NCBI RefSeq assembly: GCF_001580915.1
Contig: NZ_LHZQ01000195.1
Location: forward strand, 1 to 40,027
Reading direction: 5' to 3'
From: Acetobacter tropicalis
GTDB taxonomy: Bacteria; Pseudomonadota; Alphaproteobacteria; Acetobacterales; Acetobacteraceae
Length of the DNA stretch: 40,027 nucleotides
Shown here: positions 1 through 7,950 of the stretch, in pieces
Layout: each line of letters begins with the position of its first letter
How positions within the stretch are numbered: position 1 is the first letter of the stretch
Made by a program: the position numbers and the translations under genes
The notes under the pieces: model-generated
Seen by the model: the letters and a program-made list of their open reading frames with translations, nothing else
Databases searched by the model: none
What the model was told of the DNA's origin: nothing

Positions 1-1
1 T

Positions 2-352
2 GAAGCCGGAAAGCAGATTGACTACGCAACATATCGTGCCGCTCTTGCCAGGGCCGAGGAACTTCGTTGTCTTATGGCGGATATTTTCGCCAATTATGAT
101 GTACTTGTTGCACCGGCAGCACCGGGCGAGGCGCCTTTGGCGGAAAGTGGTACAGGTAGCCCGCTTTTTAGCCGGTTGTGGACGCTCTTGCGCCTGCCGA
201 CCGTAACGCTACCGGGGTTAACCAGTTCAAGCGGCCTTCCGGTCGGTGTGCAGCTTCTGTCCGCATATGGGACGGATGAAGATTTGCTGAATTGGGCCGG
301 TTGGGCAGAGACGATCCTTCCGCCGCGTCCTCTTCCTTCGATGTGTATATGA
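2..352 (+). CDS. Amidase, C-terminal fragment (cut by window edge)
   Basis: The reading frame is open from base 2 to the TGA at 350-352, and the gene begins outside the window. About 116 residues remain. They contain the end pattern of amidase-signature family enzymes: a helix rich in Ala, Glu and Arg, then DVLVAPAAPGEAP, then PTVTLPGL followed by GLPVGVQLL, the stretch that closes the fold near the substrate pocket. The catalytic Ser-Ser-Lys residues would lie upstream and cannot be checked. Family members hydrolyse amides, carbamates or related C-N bonds; the substrate here is unknown. The next gene starts 43 bases downstream on the same strand, so the two may be co-transcribed. Confidence 0.75.
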   Translation, partial: EAGKQIDYATYRAALARAEELRCLMADIFANYDVLVAPAAPGEAPLAESGTGSPLFSRLWTLLRLPTVTLPGLTSSSGLPVGVQLLSAYGTDEDLLNWAGWAETILPPRPLPSMCI

Positions 353-395
353 TAATAGGCCAGCGTGCGCCAGGATATGCGGAGATTGGGACATC

Positions 396-962
396 ATGAC
401 AGACGAGATTATTGCCCGTCGCATTGATGCGTTGAGCCAACGTATCGAGCAACTAGAAGCAGAAGCGGATATTCGCCGTATCCAGGCACGTTACATGTTC
501 CTGTGTGATACGCCCTGCCCGGAAGCAGGGGTGACGAATGATGCGGAACGTATCGATTGTATTATGGATCTCTATACCGAAGATGCAATCTGGGAAGGTG
601 TTGGCGAATACTATACCAACCAGTTCGGGCGCTGCATTGGCAAGGCCGAGATCCGGGCCCATTTCGAGGGATTCTGGAGCCAGAAACGGGACCCGGCTCT
701 GCTGTTGAATGTCCATTACCTTACGTCCGAGCAGATTCATGTGAAGGGCGACACGGCGGACGGACAGTGGGTGCATTGTCAGCCCTGGATCTTCAAGGAT
801 GGCTCTTCACTGTTGCGGTCTAGCCGCCTTAACAATCTTTTCCGTAAGGAAGACGGTGTGTGGAAAATTTCGCGCACGCGCACAGAAAATGTGTTTATCG
901 CACCATTGACTGCGGGTTGGGCTGAAAGCGTGCCGACACGTTCGGTGCTTATGGAGCCCTGA
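396..962 (+). CDS. SnoaL/NTF2-fold protein, possible dehydratase or hydroxylase
   Basis: A 188-residue protein. A helical N-terminus (IDALSQRIEQLEAEADIRR) is followed by the NTF2-like pattern: a helix with IQARYMFLCD, DLYTEDAIWEGVG, IGKAEIRAHFEGFW, then the strands VHYLTSEQIHVKGDTA and WKISRTRTENVF. This is the layout of SnoaL-like proteins, which include bile-acid dehydratase-like and scytalone dehydratase-like enzymes acting on small cyclic or polyketide compounds. No specific reaction can be assigned. It lies between the amidase fragment and another small NTF2-like gene on the same strand, suggesting a short operon for an unidentified substrate. The ATG at 396 is preceded by a GGAG-like ribosome site. 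Confidence 0.65.
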   Translation: MTDEIIARRIDALSQRIEQLEAEADIRRIQARYMFLCDTPCPEAGVTNDAERIDCIMDLYTEDAIWEGVGEYYTNQFGRCIGKAEIRAHFEGFWSQKRDPALLLNVHYLTSEQIHVKGDTADGQWVHCQPWIFKDGSSLLRSSRLNNLFRKEDGVWKISRTRTENVFIAPLTAGWAESVPTRSVLMEP

Positions 963-991
963 TTTTAGGGTAAAGAAAAGGAAAAGATGAC

Positions 992-1387
992 GTGGACAAC
1001 ATGATAAATACCGTTACGCACGAGATTATTGAGCTACATCGGTTGTTACAGGCTTGGTTCCGTGGCGATAAAGAGGAGCCGCTCTCAGGCCTGCTTGCGC
1101 ATTTTGCACCAGGCTACATGATGGTAGGCGCCGCTGGACGTGTGATAACGCTGGAAGGTTTTGAAAAGGTACTTCCTTCCCTCAAGGGATCGCGTCCCGG
1201 TTTGATCATGGAAATTTTTGATGTGAAAATCTGTCAGACTTTTGATGGAGGGATTCTGGCCTTCTATCGCGAAGTGCAGACGCAGGGCGAGGCGCGGACG
1301 GAACGCTGGTCAACAGTGCTATTTGTCGAGAATGCTGCCAGGACACAGCTTCTTTGGAAGCATCTGCAGGAAACATTCCTGTCCTGA
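992..1387 (+). CDS. Small NTF2-like protein (DUF4440-like)
   Basis: A protein of about 130 residues with the size and pattern of the DUF4440/SnoaL group: an N-terminal helix (EIIELHRLLQAWFRGD), HFAPGYMMVGAAGRVITLEGFEKVLPSL, and C-terminal strands ending in WSTVLFVENAARTQLLWKHLQETFL. The start may be the GTG at 992 or the ATG at 1001; neither has a clearly better ribosome site, and the longer form is given. It is 29 bases downstream of the larger SnoaL-like gene, so the pair probably shares a transcript. Function is unknown; it may be a binding partner or a second small enzyme of the same route. Confidence 0.55.
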   Translation: MDNMINTVTHEIIELHRLLQAWFRGDKEEPLSGLLAHFAPGYMMVGAAGRVITLEGFEKVLPSLKGSRPGLIMEIFDVKICQTFDGGILAFYREVQTQGEARTERWSTVLFVENAARTQLLWKHLQETFLS

Positions 1388-1405
1388 TTATGACAGATCA
1401 TACTT

Positions 1406-1435
1406 GCTGGCAGGGAAAGAGACCGCTCTGTCAGC
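1406..1435. terminator. Possible shared hairpin between convergent genes
   Basis: Arms GCTGGCAG (1406-1413) and CTGTCAGC (1428-1435) pair with one G-U wobble around a 14-base loop. The hairpin sits between the rightward NTF2-like gene and the leftward MFS gene, and the MFS stop codon lies inside the right arm. No T-run follows on either strand, so its role as a terminator is uncertain. Confidence 0.3.
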
Positions 1436-2708
1436 CATATCCCGCCTTATATGCGGCCCGAGCCAATTCTTTCCGTGTTGTGGCAATGAAGGCAGCGCCG
1501 ACAAGGGCAGCTCCCGTGGTGACCACTGCCAGCGAGGAGGTGATACCGTTGGCAACGGTAAAGACATGATCGTCGAGATATCCGATCAGCATTGAGCCTC
1601 CCGATAGACCGATCAGGGCATTGCAAAACAGCAGCACGGCTGAAAACTGGGCGCGCATGGTTTTGGGCACGGTTTGTTGCACCACAAGAGCCGACGGTGG
1701 CATGGGAAACGATGCGAAGAAAAACGCAAAAGCCAGCAGTATTACGCAAATAACGGTGTTACCCACATATAAAGACGGAAGAAAGAAAAGAGGCACGGCA
1801 AGAGCACCGCAAATCCCTACCCGAGCAGCCGCGTCTGTATTTCCCCGCATAAAAAGCGCGTCGATGAGGCGTCCGCTGGTGTAGGCGCCTCCACATCCGC
1901 AGAGAATTGCGATGATGCCCATGACAACGCCAACGGTTTCCCGAGAAAAATGCCGGTCACGCATCAGAAGGGCGGGTGTCCAACTCATGAGAGAGAACAG
2001 GATGATGGCGGTGGCGGAGTAGCCCAGAAAATGCAGTGTGAAAAATCGCCAGCGAGACAGGAAATACTGGCAACTTGCGGCTACTCCGCTCCGGGTTGTT
2101 GTGACGGGCCGGGGACCGGGTTCATTTATGCAGCAGCTAATGAGCAACGCGAGTGGCAGGCCGGGCAGACCGACTATCATGAAACAGAGCTTCCATGTAG
2201 CGACGCCATGCCATGCTCCGTTTTCGTGAAGAAGGGCGATCAACATGCCTCCACAAAGGAAAGCAAGCCCCGAACCAATGAATGACCCTAGAGAAAATAA
2301 AGCTAGTGTGCGACCAAGACGTTCGGAGGGTACAATATCGGCAAGAAAAGAATAGACGGCAGGAACCAGCGCGGCTTCTCCAATGCCCACGAACATACGG
2401 GAAAGGAAAAGCTGCCAGAAATTCTGAGAAAAACCACAGCCTATTGTTGCCATACTCCAAATGATGATGCCTGCTACAATGATGGGAGGACGCCGGACGC
2501 GGTCGCTCAGCGAGGCGATGGGAAGTCCAAGAATGGAATAGAGCAGCGCGAACGCCAGCCCGTTCAGGAGAGCGAACTGGAAATCTGACAAACCGAGATC
2601 GGCTTTAACCGGACCAATCAGGAGTGCCAGTATTTGCCTGTCCACAAAAGACAGGACATAGGCGAATGCGAACAACCCGGTAGTCCACCGCACAGAAGCC
2701 TGTTTCAT
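1431..2708 (-). CDS. MFS transporter, spinster-like
   Basis: About 425 residues with roughly twelve hydrophobic segments and MFS signatures: SFVDRQILALLIGPV in the first segment, the loop-2/3 motif LPIASLSDRVRRPP, and RMFVGIGEAALVPAVYSFLADIVPSERLGR. The DRQI motif and the loop sequence resemble the spinster-like and organic-acid branch of the major facilitator superfamily. The inner-membrane substrate is unknown; neighbouring catabolic genes make an aromatic or organic acid plausible, but this is inference. The ATG at 2708 is chosen because the protein from there begins normally for the family; a TTG at 2753 would add 15 residues. No good ribosome site is seen for either start. It is the only MFS gene in the window. 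Confidence 0.75.
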   Translation of the reverse strand: MKQASVRWTTGLFAFAYVLSFVDRQILALLIGPVKADLGLSDFQFALLNGLAFALLYSILGLPIASLSDRVRRPPIIVAGIIIWSMATIGCGFSQNFWQLFLSRMFVGIGEAALVPAVYSFLADIVPSERLGRTLALFSLGSFIGSGLAFLCGGMLIALLHENGAWHGVATWKLCFMIVGLPGLPLALLISCCINEPGPRPVTTTRSGVAASCQYFLSRWRFFTLHFLGYSATAIILFSLMSWTPALLMRDRHFSRETVGVVMGIIAILCGCGGAYTSGRLIDALFMRGNTDAAARVGICGALAVPLFFLPSLYVGNTVICVILLAFAFFFASFPMPPSALVVQQTVPKTMRAQFSAVLLFCNALIGLSGGSMLIGYLDDHVFTVANGITSSLAVVTTGAALVGAAFIATTRKELARAAYKAGYG

Positions 2709-2753
2709 GAGGAAGCCTTGTTGGTATCGAATTCGAAACAATATACTATTCAA

Positions 2754-3098
2754 ATGAAAATTCTACAATAAAAAGAAACCGATGGGCTATGGTCCAGCAC
2801 TCAGACGTTTGAATGGACGATGGATATGGCGACGTGCATCTGCGCAGCGTGTCATGGCCTGATCCGCTGGTAAAGTCCTCCTTCTGCAAAATAAGCTGAC
2901 ATCTTGCGCAGGAGTTCACTCATAACCGGGGTCATTGTGATAGTGTGTCAGGAGGAATATCCGTAAAAAGGAGGGATCAAAGAACCATTGATTGAATTGT
3001 ATGCAGGCCAATTTTGGATTCAACGTGCTGCGTAATGATGGTTCTGGTGTCTGACTTTCGCGTTGCCTTTTCGGCAGAGTGAAGCATGCTCTGGATTG
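2754..3098. other. Gene-free stretch next to IS remnant
   Basis: About 345 bases between the MFS gene and the IS5 remnant. No convincing coding frame or RNA gene was seen. The right half probably includes the outer end of the decayed IS5 element, but its terminal repeat could not be identified. The MFS promoter should lie near 2710-2800. Confidence 0.4.
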
Positions 3099-3792
3099 TT
3101 AGGCGGAGGTGCCCAACCGCTCCAGGAAGAGGAAGCGGCGCATATCGTAGGCGATATTGGCCAGCCCAATTTTTATGGTGGCCCGTGTGATACCGACGGT
3201 ACGTATGAACAGTGCCATCTGTGATTTCTGATCGGCAAAGACATGTTCAACGCGAGACCGATAAAGGATTTACCTGCATTCCGTTGGATATGATGGGGCA
3301 TGGGCTTGAGATGCGACTTTTCTCTATGAAGCTTGGGGACAAAGCCGTGCTTTTCCATGAAGGTTTCATTGGCTTTTGACCGATACGCCGTGTCGGCCCA
3401 GACATCCGATTCTGTATGACTGCGGTCGAGCCGCCCTTCTTTCACTCTTGCTCCGTCGCTGGCTGCTGCACCTGTCGTTTTCCATTTTTGGATCAACCTG
3501 AACTTCCGGTTGATGGAAACATGGGATTTATAAACAAAGAACGGGATGGTGATATCTGTTGATGAGATCGTGCCGTCATCCTGCCGTTTCGTCTTGGTAA
3601 ATTTCAGCGTCCAATACGTATGGCGGTTCTTGTGGGGCAGCTTTGCGGGTTTGTTCTTCCAGGCCAGAGCTTTCTCTAGATCAGGACGGAACGCCTCAAA
3701 ATCCACAGTCCGGGAAAATGCTTCAAGCTGATTCCCGGCCCGCTGAACCGGGCAAGGCGCTCTTCAATACCAAAGCATCCCGGCTGCTTCAT
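3099..3792 (-). pseudogene. IS5-family transposase, internally deleted and frameshifted
   Basis: The reading direction is leftward. The N-terminus starts at an ATG at 3790-3792 behind a GGGGAG ribosome site (MKQPGCFGIEERLARFSG). A frameshift near 3745 moves to the frame reading LEAFSRTVDFEAFRPDLEKA. That frame then runs directly into WKNKPAKLPHKNRH, a motif that in full-length IS5-type transposases lies well over 100 residues further on, so the middle of the protein has been lost without breaking frame. The DDE-region motifs ASDGARVKEG and VWADTAYRSKANE are present. A second frameshift near 3260 is needed to reach the C-terminus (RSRVEHVFADQK, then FIRTVGITRATIKIGLANIAYD), which ends at the TAA at 3099-3101. 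It cannot make an active transposase. Confidence 0.8.
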
Positions 3793-3873
3793 GACTCATC
3801 TCCCCAATCATCATAGGAGGCATGGAATCATAGATATGAACGCAAAACCACGGGGTTTTTAGAACCCTCCATT

Positions 3874-4130
3874 TGTCTCACACATAACGCCGCAGATCAT
3901 GCGTTTCGTGGGATAGCCTTTGGCAGAAAAGCCTGATTGTTCACCGGACTCGATCGGGGCGGAAAACGTGCTGCCGCCATGCATTCCCAGATCGTTGCTG
4001 CCTCTCTGAACGATGCCGATCCCAAAACATGGTGCGCAGACGTCCTCGCCCGTATCAATGATAGGCGAAATTCACGCTTCCATGGCACTGGAAAACACTT
4101 CACCAGAGCAATAATATCATCGAAGCATGA
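3874..4130 (+). pseudogene. IS66-family transposase, C-terminal remnant
   Basis: Translation from 3886 gives NAADHAFRGIAFGRKA, stop, LFTGLDRGGKRAAAMHSQIV, ADPKTWCADVLARIND. This is the conserved C-terminus of IS66 TnpC (usual form GRKxWLFAGSDxGGERAA...LADVLARI). The in-frame TGA falls exactly where the conserved Trp codon TGG would be. A frameshift near 4065 then restores the usual end as TLPWHWKT, finishing at the TGA 4128-4130. Only about the last 80 residues remain and no other IS66 gene is seen. It abuts the IS5 remnant on its left and lies about 50 bases downstream of the end of the alcohol dehydrogenase gene. Confidence 0.75.
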
Positions 4131-4182
4131 TTACGCCCGCGGCTCTCTCCGGATACTTGCCAGCCCAAGATGATACCGTGCC

Positions 4183-6366
4183 TTATTGTGTAACCGCATG
4201 GCCTTCTGGAATATTTTGAGGGTTAGCGCGGGCTGCTACTTCTCGCGCGTAGGTCTCATTGGCCCGTTTGATCAGGAACTGGCGGATTTTTTCAATGTCC
4301 TGGCGTGAAAGGATGTCATCAAAGCGTGCCATGCCGTACGCGGTCAGGGCTCCCCGGCCGACGACATTCTGGAATCCCGCCATGTGATGAATGGCACCTG
4401 ACCAGCGCAGGTCCGGCAGGACACCACCAGAGAGCGCGTTGTCACCGTGGCAGACCTGACAGAACGTTTCGTAAAGCTGGTACCCTGCGGCAGCCTGCTG
4501 TGCATCGAATTGTGCTGGCGGCTTGACCGGTATCATCCCCCTGTCATTTTGTGGTGGGAGTTCTGCTGTACCATCCAACGCGAAAACGAGCAGACGGGAA
4601 TGATTGACCGTCCAGCCCGATGATAGCGCCGTTCGTCCCATCAGCAATGGATAGATGCCGCCCCAACCGGTTTCTACAGCAATATATTGCTTGCCATTCA
4701 CTTCATAGGAGATCGGCGGTGCGATAATCCCGCTCTGTGCATTGAAATTGAAAAGATCAGCCCCATTCCTTGCGTTATAGGCATGGAACTCGCCGTTCGC
4801 TAGCCCCTGGAAGATCAGGTTGCCACCCGTGGAAAGGAGGCCTCCGTTCCATGGCCCCTTGTGATCGACCCGAAAGATTTCCTTCTGTTGTTTGGGGTCC
4901 CACGCAATCAGCCACCCTGTGAGCGTCTTGAGAAAACCGTCGCGGATAGCGGGATCATCGGGAAGGCCCTGCATGCTGATTCCGAGGTTCAAGCCTTTCT
5001 GCTTCAAAGGTTGGGCGTCGGGGGTAAACACCATCGGGATCTGTTGGGCAGGAATATAGACAAGGCCAGTCTGGGCGCTATAGCTCATGGCTGCAAAATT
5101 ATGTCCGCCCAGATCCCCCGGAAGGCCTGCCCAAGGTTTGCCCGTAAGGGAATACAGTGCGTCAGGAACGATATTGGGGCGGCCCGTTACGGGATCAATC
5201 TCTTTGGCCCAGTTGACGGGCACATAGTTCCTTGCCGAGATGAATTCACCTGTTTGCGCGTCTATAATATAGAAGAAACCGTTTTTTGGTGCGTGAAGCA
5301 GGACATGACGCTTTTTACCGTTGATTTCGAGATCGGCGGTCATAATGTGCTGGGTCGAGGTATAATCCCACTGATCCTGAGGCGTTTCCTGGAAATGCCA
5401 GACATATTCCCCGGTTTCTGGTCGAATGGCCACAATTGACCCAAGGAAGAGATTGTCCCCAATTCCGTCAGAACGTTGTTTATAGTTCCACGGTGAGCCG
5501 TTGCCGACGCCAAGATAGACAAGATCGGTCTGCGGATCATAAACGATGGAATCCCATACTGTTCCGCCACCGCCGGAATGGATCCATGCACCATGCGGCC
5601 CCCAGGTACGATAGGCCATGGTCATCAGGGGGGCGTCAGATGCTGCGTGGTCGGGTTGATTTGAACGGTTGGGCGTGGTGTAGAAGCGCCATTTCAGCGC
5701 CCCGGTTTCAGCATCGAAGCCCGAGACGAAGCCGCGTACGCCGAACTCCGCGCCACCATTGCCGATCATCACCACGCCCTTGGCTACGCGTGGCGCACCA
5801 TCGGTAATGTAGGATCTGATATCACCCAGCCACGCGTCTTTGGGAATTGTGTCCACCTCCCATATTTTGTGGCCTGTTTTAGCATCCAGAGCGATCAGAC
5901 GGTTATCGAATGTTCCTACAAAAATCTTACCGTTCCAGTAGGCTGCCCCACGATTAACGGTATCACAACAGCCGCGCACGGCGGATGGTCCCGGCACTTG
6001 AGGATCATAACTCCAGAGCAACTTGCCGCTCGCTCCATCATAGGCGCGGACCTTGCTCCAGTTTGTCGTGGCGTAGAGGATGCCATTGATCACCAGCGGC
6101 GTGCCTTCCTGACCGCGATTGGTGTCAAAGTTGCTTGACCACGCCAGTTTGAGCCGGCCAATTGTTTCCGTGTTGATCTGGTTTAGCGGGCTATAACGGT
6201 GTTCGTTATAGGTGCGTCCATGGGTCGGCCAGTTCTGTGGTGATTCCTCCGCTTGTGTGACGACAGGATCATCCGTTGCAGCCTGGCTTTGCGATAAATA
6301 AGTAACAGACAAGGTAAGGATGCCGACCATATATAAGGTCGCCCTAAACAGGAAAAAGTGCTTCAT
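4183..6366 (-). CDS. PQQ-dependent quinohaemoprotein alcohol dehydrogenase (type II)
   Basis: A 727-residue periplasmic enzyme oxidising an alcohol to an aldehyde, with electrons passing from PQQ to its own cytochrome c domain. Residues 1-30 form a signal peptide ending QSQAA. Residues 40-600 are an eight-bladed PQQ propeller with the vicinal disulphide Cys133-Cys134 (RGCCDTVNRG) and the catalytic aspartate in PQDQWDYTST (Asp334). The residue two after it is Thr, not the extra Asp of lanthanide enzymes, so calcium is the likely metal. The C-terminal haem site is CQVCH at 636-640, with Met679 a likely axial ligand. The gene follows the aldehyde dehydrogenase by 52 bases at the end of a leftward unit that begins with paaI, so 2-phenylethanol or a related aromatic alcohol is a reasonable inferred substrate. 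The ribosome site is weak. Confidence 0.9.
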   Translation of the reverse strand: MKHFFLFRATLYMVGILTLSVTYLSQSQAATDDPVVTQAEESPQNWPTHGRTYNEHRYSPLNQINTETIGRLKLAWSSNFDTNRGQEGTPLVINGILYATTNWSKVRAYDGASGKLLWSYDPQVPGPSAVRGCCDTVNRGAAYWNGKIFVGTFDNRLIALDAKTGHKIWEVDTIPKDAWLGDIRSYITDGAPRVAKGVVMIGNGGAEFGVRGFVSGFDAETGALKWRFYTTPNRSNQPDHAASDAPLMTMAYRTWGPHGAWIHSGGGGTVWDSIVYDPQTDLVYLGVGNGSPWNYKQRSDGIGDNLFLGSIVAIRPETGEYVWHFQETPQDQWDYTSTQHIMTADLEINGKKRHVLLHAPKNGFFYIIDAQTGEFISARNYVPVNWAKEIDPVTGRPNIVPDALYSLTGKPWAGLPGDLGGHNFAAMSYSAQTGLVYIPAQQIPMVFTPDAQPLKQKGLNLGISMQGLPDDPAIRDGFLKTLTGWLIAWDPKQQKEIFRVDHKGPWNGGLLSTGGNLIFQGLANGEFHAYNARNGADLFNFNAQSGIIAPPISYEVNGKQYIAVETGWGGIYPLLMGRTALSSGWTVNHSRLLVFALDGTAELPPQNDRGMIPVKPPAQFDAQQAAAGYQLYETFCQVCHGDNALSGGVLPDLRWSGAIHHMAGFQNVVGRGALTAYGMARFDDILSRQDIEKIRQFLIKRANETYAREVAARANPQNIPEGHAVTQ

Positions 6367-6418
6367 GATGTTGCTCTCGACCGGTGCTGATTTGCGAAGA
6401 GTGCTCCGGTTATTGTTT

Positions 6419-7912
6419 TTAATATCGCATGATCACGGATTTGATTTCCGTGAAATGATCGATGAACGCACTTCCGAATTCACGACCGATTCCAGATCCT
6501 TTTGTGCCGCCAAATGGCATGGCGGGATCGATATAATTGTGCATGTTGACCCAGACTGTACCCGCTTCAACACGAGGAATGAGACGCAGGGCCTGCGATA
6601 GATTGTTGGTCCAAAGGCTGGCAGCCAGACCGTATGGTGAGTCGTTCATGAGTGTCACCAGTTCGTCCACGCTGTCATACGCCAGAAGAGACGCGACTGG
6701 ACCGAATACTTCCTGACGCATCAGTTCGTCATTTTCTGATCGCGCCAGTACTGCCGTTGGCTGTATGTAGCAACCTGGCAGGTCAAATGCGCCGCCACCA
6801 TGGATGAATGTCAGATTCTGGTCACGCGCTCGCGTGAAATACCCGATCACTTTGTTAAAGTGGGACCGATTTGCCAGCGGGCCGAAACGGCTTTCATCAT
6901 CCATCGGATCACCTGGCGTGAGAGTCGCCAGACGCTTGCCAAGTTGCTCTGCTACATCATTGATCAGGGAGCGATGGACATAATAGCGTTCAGCAGAAGC
7001 ACAGACTTGACCCGAATTGAGAAAACCGGCCTCAATAATGCCCTTTACAGTCTTCTCTGGCGAAACATCAGGTAAGAAACCTGCGGCATTCTTGCCACCG
7101 AGTTCGAGAGTGACCCGTTTGAAGCCAGATTGAAGGGCGGCTGTGCCGATAATTGCTCCTGTTTCCATGCCGCCGGTAAACGTGACTTTGGCAATTTTTG
7201 GATGTGTTGTGAGGGCGTGACCCACCTGCTGCCCGGGGCCGTTGATCACGTTCAGAACACCAGGGGGGATTCCTGCTTCAATCGCCAGTTCTGCAACACG
7301 TAGCATGGTGAGGGGCGTCACCTCGCTGGGCTTGATGACGGCTGTGCAGCCGCACGCCAGCGCTGACCCGAATTTCCAGACCGCAATCATGATCGAGAAA
7401 TTCCAGGGCACAATGCCTGCCACCACACCCAGTGGCTCACGCAGTGTCAGCCCGGTATATTTCTCGCCATTGGCGGAAGGGAGAGAGAGTGCAACAGTCT
7501 TGCCCTCAATTCGTGTTGTCCAGCCTGCATAATAGCGCAGGAACGATACGGCATAATCGACCTCGAAAGCGCGTGATAAAGTAATAAGCTTTCCCGAAGT
7601 CAGGGTTTCAATCTGTGCCAGTTCTTCACGATGGGCGATCATGAGATCGGCAAGCCGGTTCAGCAGCAGGCCGCGCTGGGCTGGAGAAACGTCCGCCCAG
7701 CCACCGTGAAAGGCACGGTAAGCGGAGTCTACCGCATAGTCGATATCTCCGCTCGTGGCCGTGGCAACATGTGCAATCACCTCATCCGTAGCGGGATTGG
7801 TGGTGGTGATCACTTCGTCCTGCTGAGAAACAACAGTTTTGCCGTTTATGAATTGACCGTTCAACCGATTCATGAAATCGCGAACTTGGGGTAGTATGAA
7901 AACTTCAACCAT
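6419..7912 (-). CDS. feaB: Phenylacetaldehyde dehydrogenase (FeaB-like)
   Basis: A 497-residue NAD(P)-dependent aldehyde dehydrogenase. Catalytic residues are Glu270 (TLELGGKN) and Cys304 (NSGQVCAS), with PWNF at 169-172 in the cofactor site. It follows E. coli FeaB (phenylacetaldehyde to phenylacetate) along its length, including the unusual N-terminal segment LPQVRDFMNR, SRAFEV, KPSEVTPLTMLRVAELA and the end AGTVWVN...MPFGGTKGSG. Gene context agrees: it lies in a leftward unit with paaI and an alcohol dehydrogenase, next to the phenylacetate pathway. The ATG at 7912 has an AGGA 10 bases upstream and preserves the FeaB-like N-terminus; a second ATG at 7873 is less likely. It might also accept 4-hydroxyphenylacetaldehyde, which would feed the hpa genes, but the sequence cannot prove this. 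Confidence 0.78.
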   Translation of the reverse strand: MVEVFILPQVRDFMNRLNGQFINGKTVVSQQDEVITTTNPATDEVIAHVATATSGDIDYAVDSAYRAFHGGWADVSPAQRGLLLNRLADLMIAHREELAQIETLTSGKLITLSRAFEVDYAVSFLRYYAGWTTRIEGKTVALSLPSANGEKYTGLTLREPLGVVAGIVPWNFSIMIAVWKFGSALACGCTAVIKPSEVTPLTMLRVAELAIEAGIPPGVLNVINGPGQQVGHALTTHPKIAKVTFTGGMETGAIIGTAALQSGFKRVTLELGGKNAAGFLPDVSPEKTVKGIIEAGFLNSGQVCASAERYYVHRSLINDVAEQLGKRLATLTPGDPMDDESRFGPLANRSHFNKVIGYFTRARDQNLTFIHGGGAFDLPGCYIQPTAVLARSENDELMRQEVFGPVASLLAYDSVDELVTLMNDSPYGLAASLWTNNLSQALRLIPRVEAGTVWVNMHNYIDPAMPFGGTKGSGIGREFGSAFIDHFTEIKSVIMRY

Positions 7913-7950
7913 ATTTTAAACGTCCTGTTCTGAACGGAAGATATTCTTGA

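Noticed and set aside
3040..3866. GGTTCT (3040-3045) and AGAACC (3861-3866) as terminal repeats of the IS5 element
   Set aside because: Only six bases match, the adjacent bases diverge, and no target duplication is visible.
4861..5807. Long plus-strand open frames opposite the PQQ dehydrogenase gene
   Set aside because: They are antisense shadows of a strongly conserved gene and resemble no protein family.
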